In this document: piece after piece, positions 63,406 through 64,000 of the stretch
Position numbering within the stretch: position 1 is the stretch's first letter
How the letters are laid out: each line of letters begins with the position of its first letter
From: Watersipora subatra
Lineage: Eukaryota; Bryozoa; Gymnolaemata; Cheilostomatida; Watersiporidae
Length of the DNA stretch: 64,000 nucleotides
Direction of reading: 5' to 3'
Assembly (NCBI RefSeq): GCF_963576615.1
Contig: NC_088712.1
Span: 53,239,114-53,303,113, forward strand
The notes under the pieces: model-generated
Seen by the model: only the letters and a program-made list of their open reading frames with translations
The model's database searches: none
What the model was told of the DNA's origin: nothing
Position numbers and translations under genes: made by a program

Positions 63406-64000
63406 GTAAGTTGTGTAATTGTCTACTCCTTCATTCTAACCTGACAATGTATAGCGAAACTATAAACTCACATTTAATTGTGGCTAGTTTGGCTGGTTGA
63501 AACAATGATATACAGCCCCCCAAGGATAGGCGAGGGCTATCATATGGGCAGGGTTTAATGATCGTTCTCTGTTCGGATTGTGCTAGCCTGGGTTTCGGAG
63601 CAAACACAACTCTCGCGGGGCGGTCGCGTTGCCTTGTTAGGTTTTGGAAAACACGACTCGCTGTTATCGTTTAATTAGCTCATTCAGTCAGTAGACCCCA
63701 CGATTCACAATAGCAAACGTTGAATTTCTACAATGTAGGGGTACTACCTAACCAAAATAATGGTTCCATGCAAAATAAAACATTTCAAATTACCTACATT
63801 TACTAATTTTAAAATTGGTAAAGATCGTAGTATATGCTTAAAGTTGAATATAATTTACCCAAAATTACCTGAACAACGACCTTTTTTTCCTAGTTTCTGA
63901 TCAATATTTTGCCACCCCTGATATAAAATGACAGTCTTTCATCGGTGTCACATTGTTTTACCTGGCCAATAAGATGGGACAGCAGGCAAAGCTGTGCAGT
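63406..64000. other. Intron 5 (open at window end), no further exon seen
   Basis: The first 80 bp are the segment shared with the duplicated exon's downstream intron. A GC-rich stretch at 63515-63700 has no open frame with splice sites. The next exon of the gene must lie beyond 64000. Confidence 0.45.

Overview
This window looks like AT-rich nuclear DNA from an invertebrate animal. It has two multi-exon host genes with ordinary spliceosomal introns, and a dense, layered set of transposable elements and minisatellites. A lophotrochozoan-type marine invertebrate (bryozoan, mollusc or annelid) would fit, because hammerhead-bearing Penelope-like elements, a BEL/Pao element, Helitron-like repeats and TAGGCCTA palindromes all occur. 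The sequence alone does not fix the species.

Host gene 1 (+ strand, 3299-35613) can be followed through 25 coding exons whose phases all agree. They sum to 3201 nt, or 1066 residues. The product is a VWDE-like secreted or membrane protein: signal peptide, D8C domain, a long beta-rich region, a von Willebrand factor D domain, a cysteine-rich region, one EGF-like domain, a furin-type site, one transmembrane helix and a short cytoplasmic tail. Its introns hold almost every repeat between 3.3 and 35.6 kb.

Host gene 2 (+ strand, 58993 to beyond the right edge) is a DHHC palmitoyltransferase closest in motif pattern to ZDHHC12. Five exons are visible and the catalytic DHHC exon is the last one inside the window. 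A second copy of most of that exon lies 1282 bp upstream, inside the preceding intron. Weaker evidence supports minus-strand exons between 35.7 and 42.6 kb, ending tail-to-tail with gene 1.

Mobile DNA: a nearly complete Penelope-like retroelement (about 13.3-15.95 kb, minus strand) carries hammerhead ribozymes in its terminal repeats, and a decayed relative sits at 2.3-2.6 kb. A BEL/Pao LTR element (45153-53306) with a 5-bp target duplication splits an older LINE (about 43.1-54.8 kb). A 5'-truncated LINE with a 648-codon reverse transcriptase frame occupies 55.3-57.4 kb. Several Helitron-like non-autonomous copies are present, one of them split by a TTAA-flanked MITE. There are also two TA-flanked MITEs, a long-TIR element with a 9-bp target duplication, fold-back structures, and about a dozen minisatellite arrays with units of 16-50 bp.

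No rRNA, CRISPR array or functional tRNA gene was found. Exon boundaries were read by eye from GT/GC-AG signals and phase continuity. Transposon ends away from clear target duplications are approximate.
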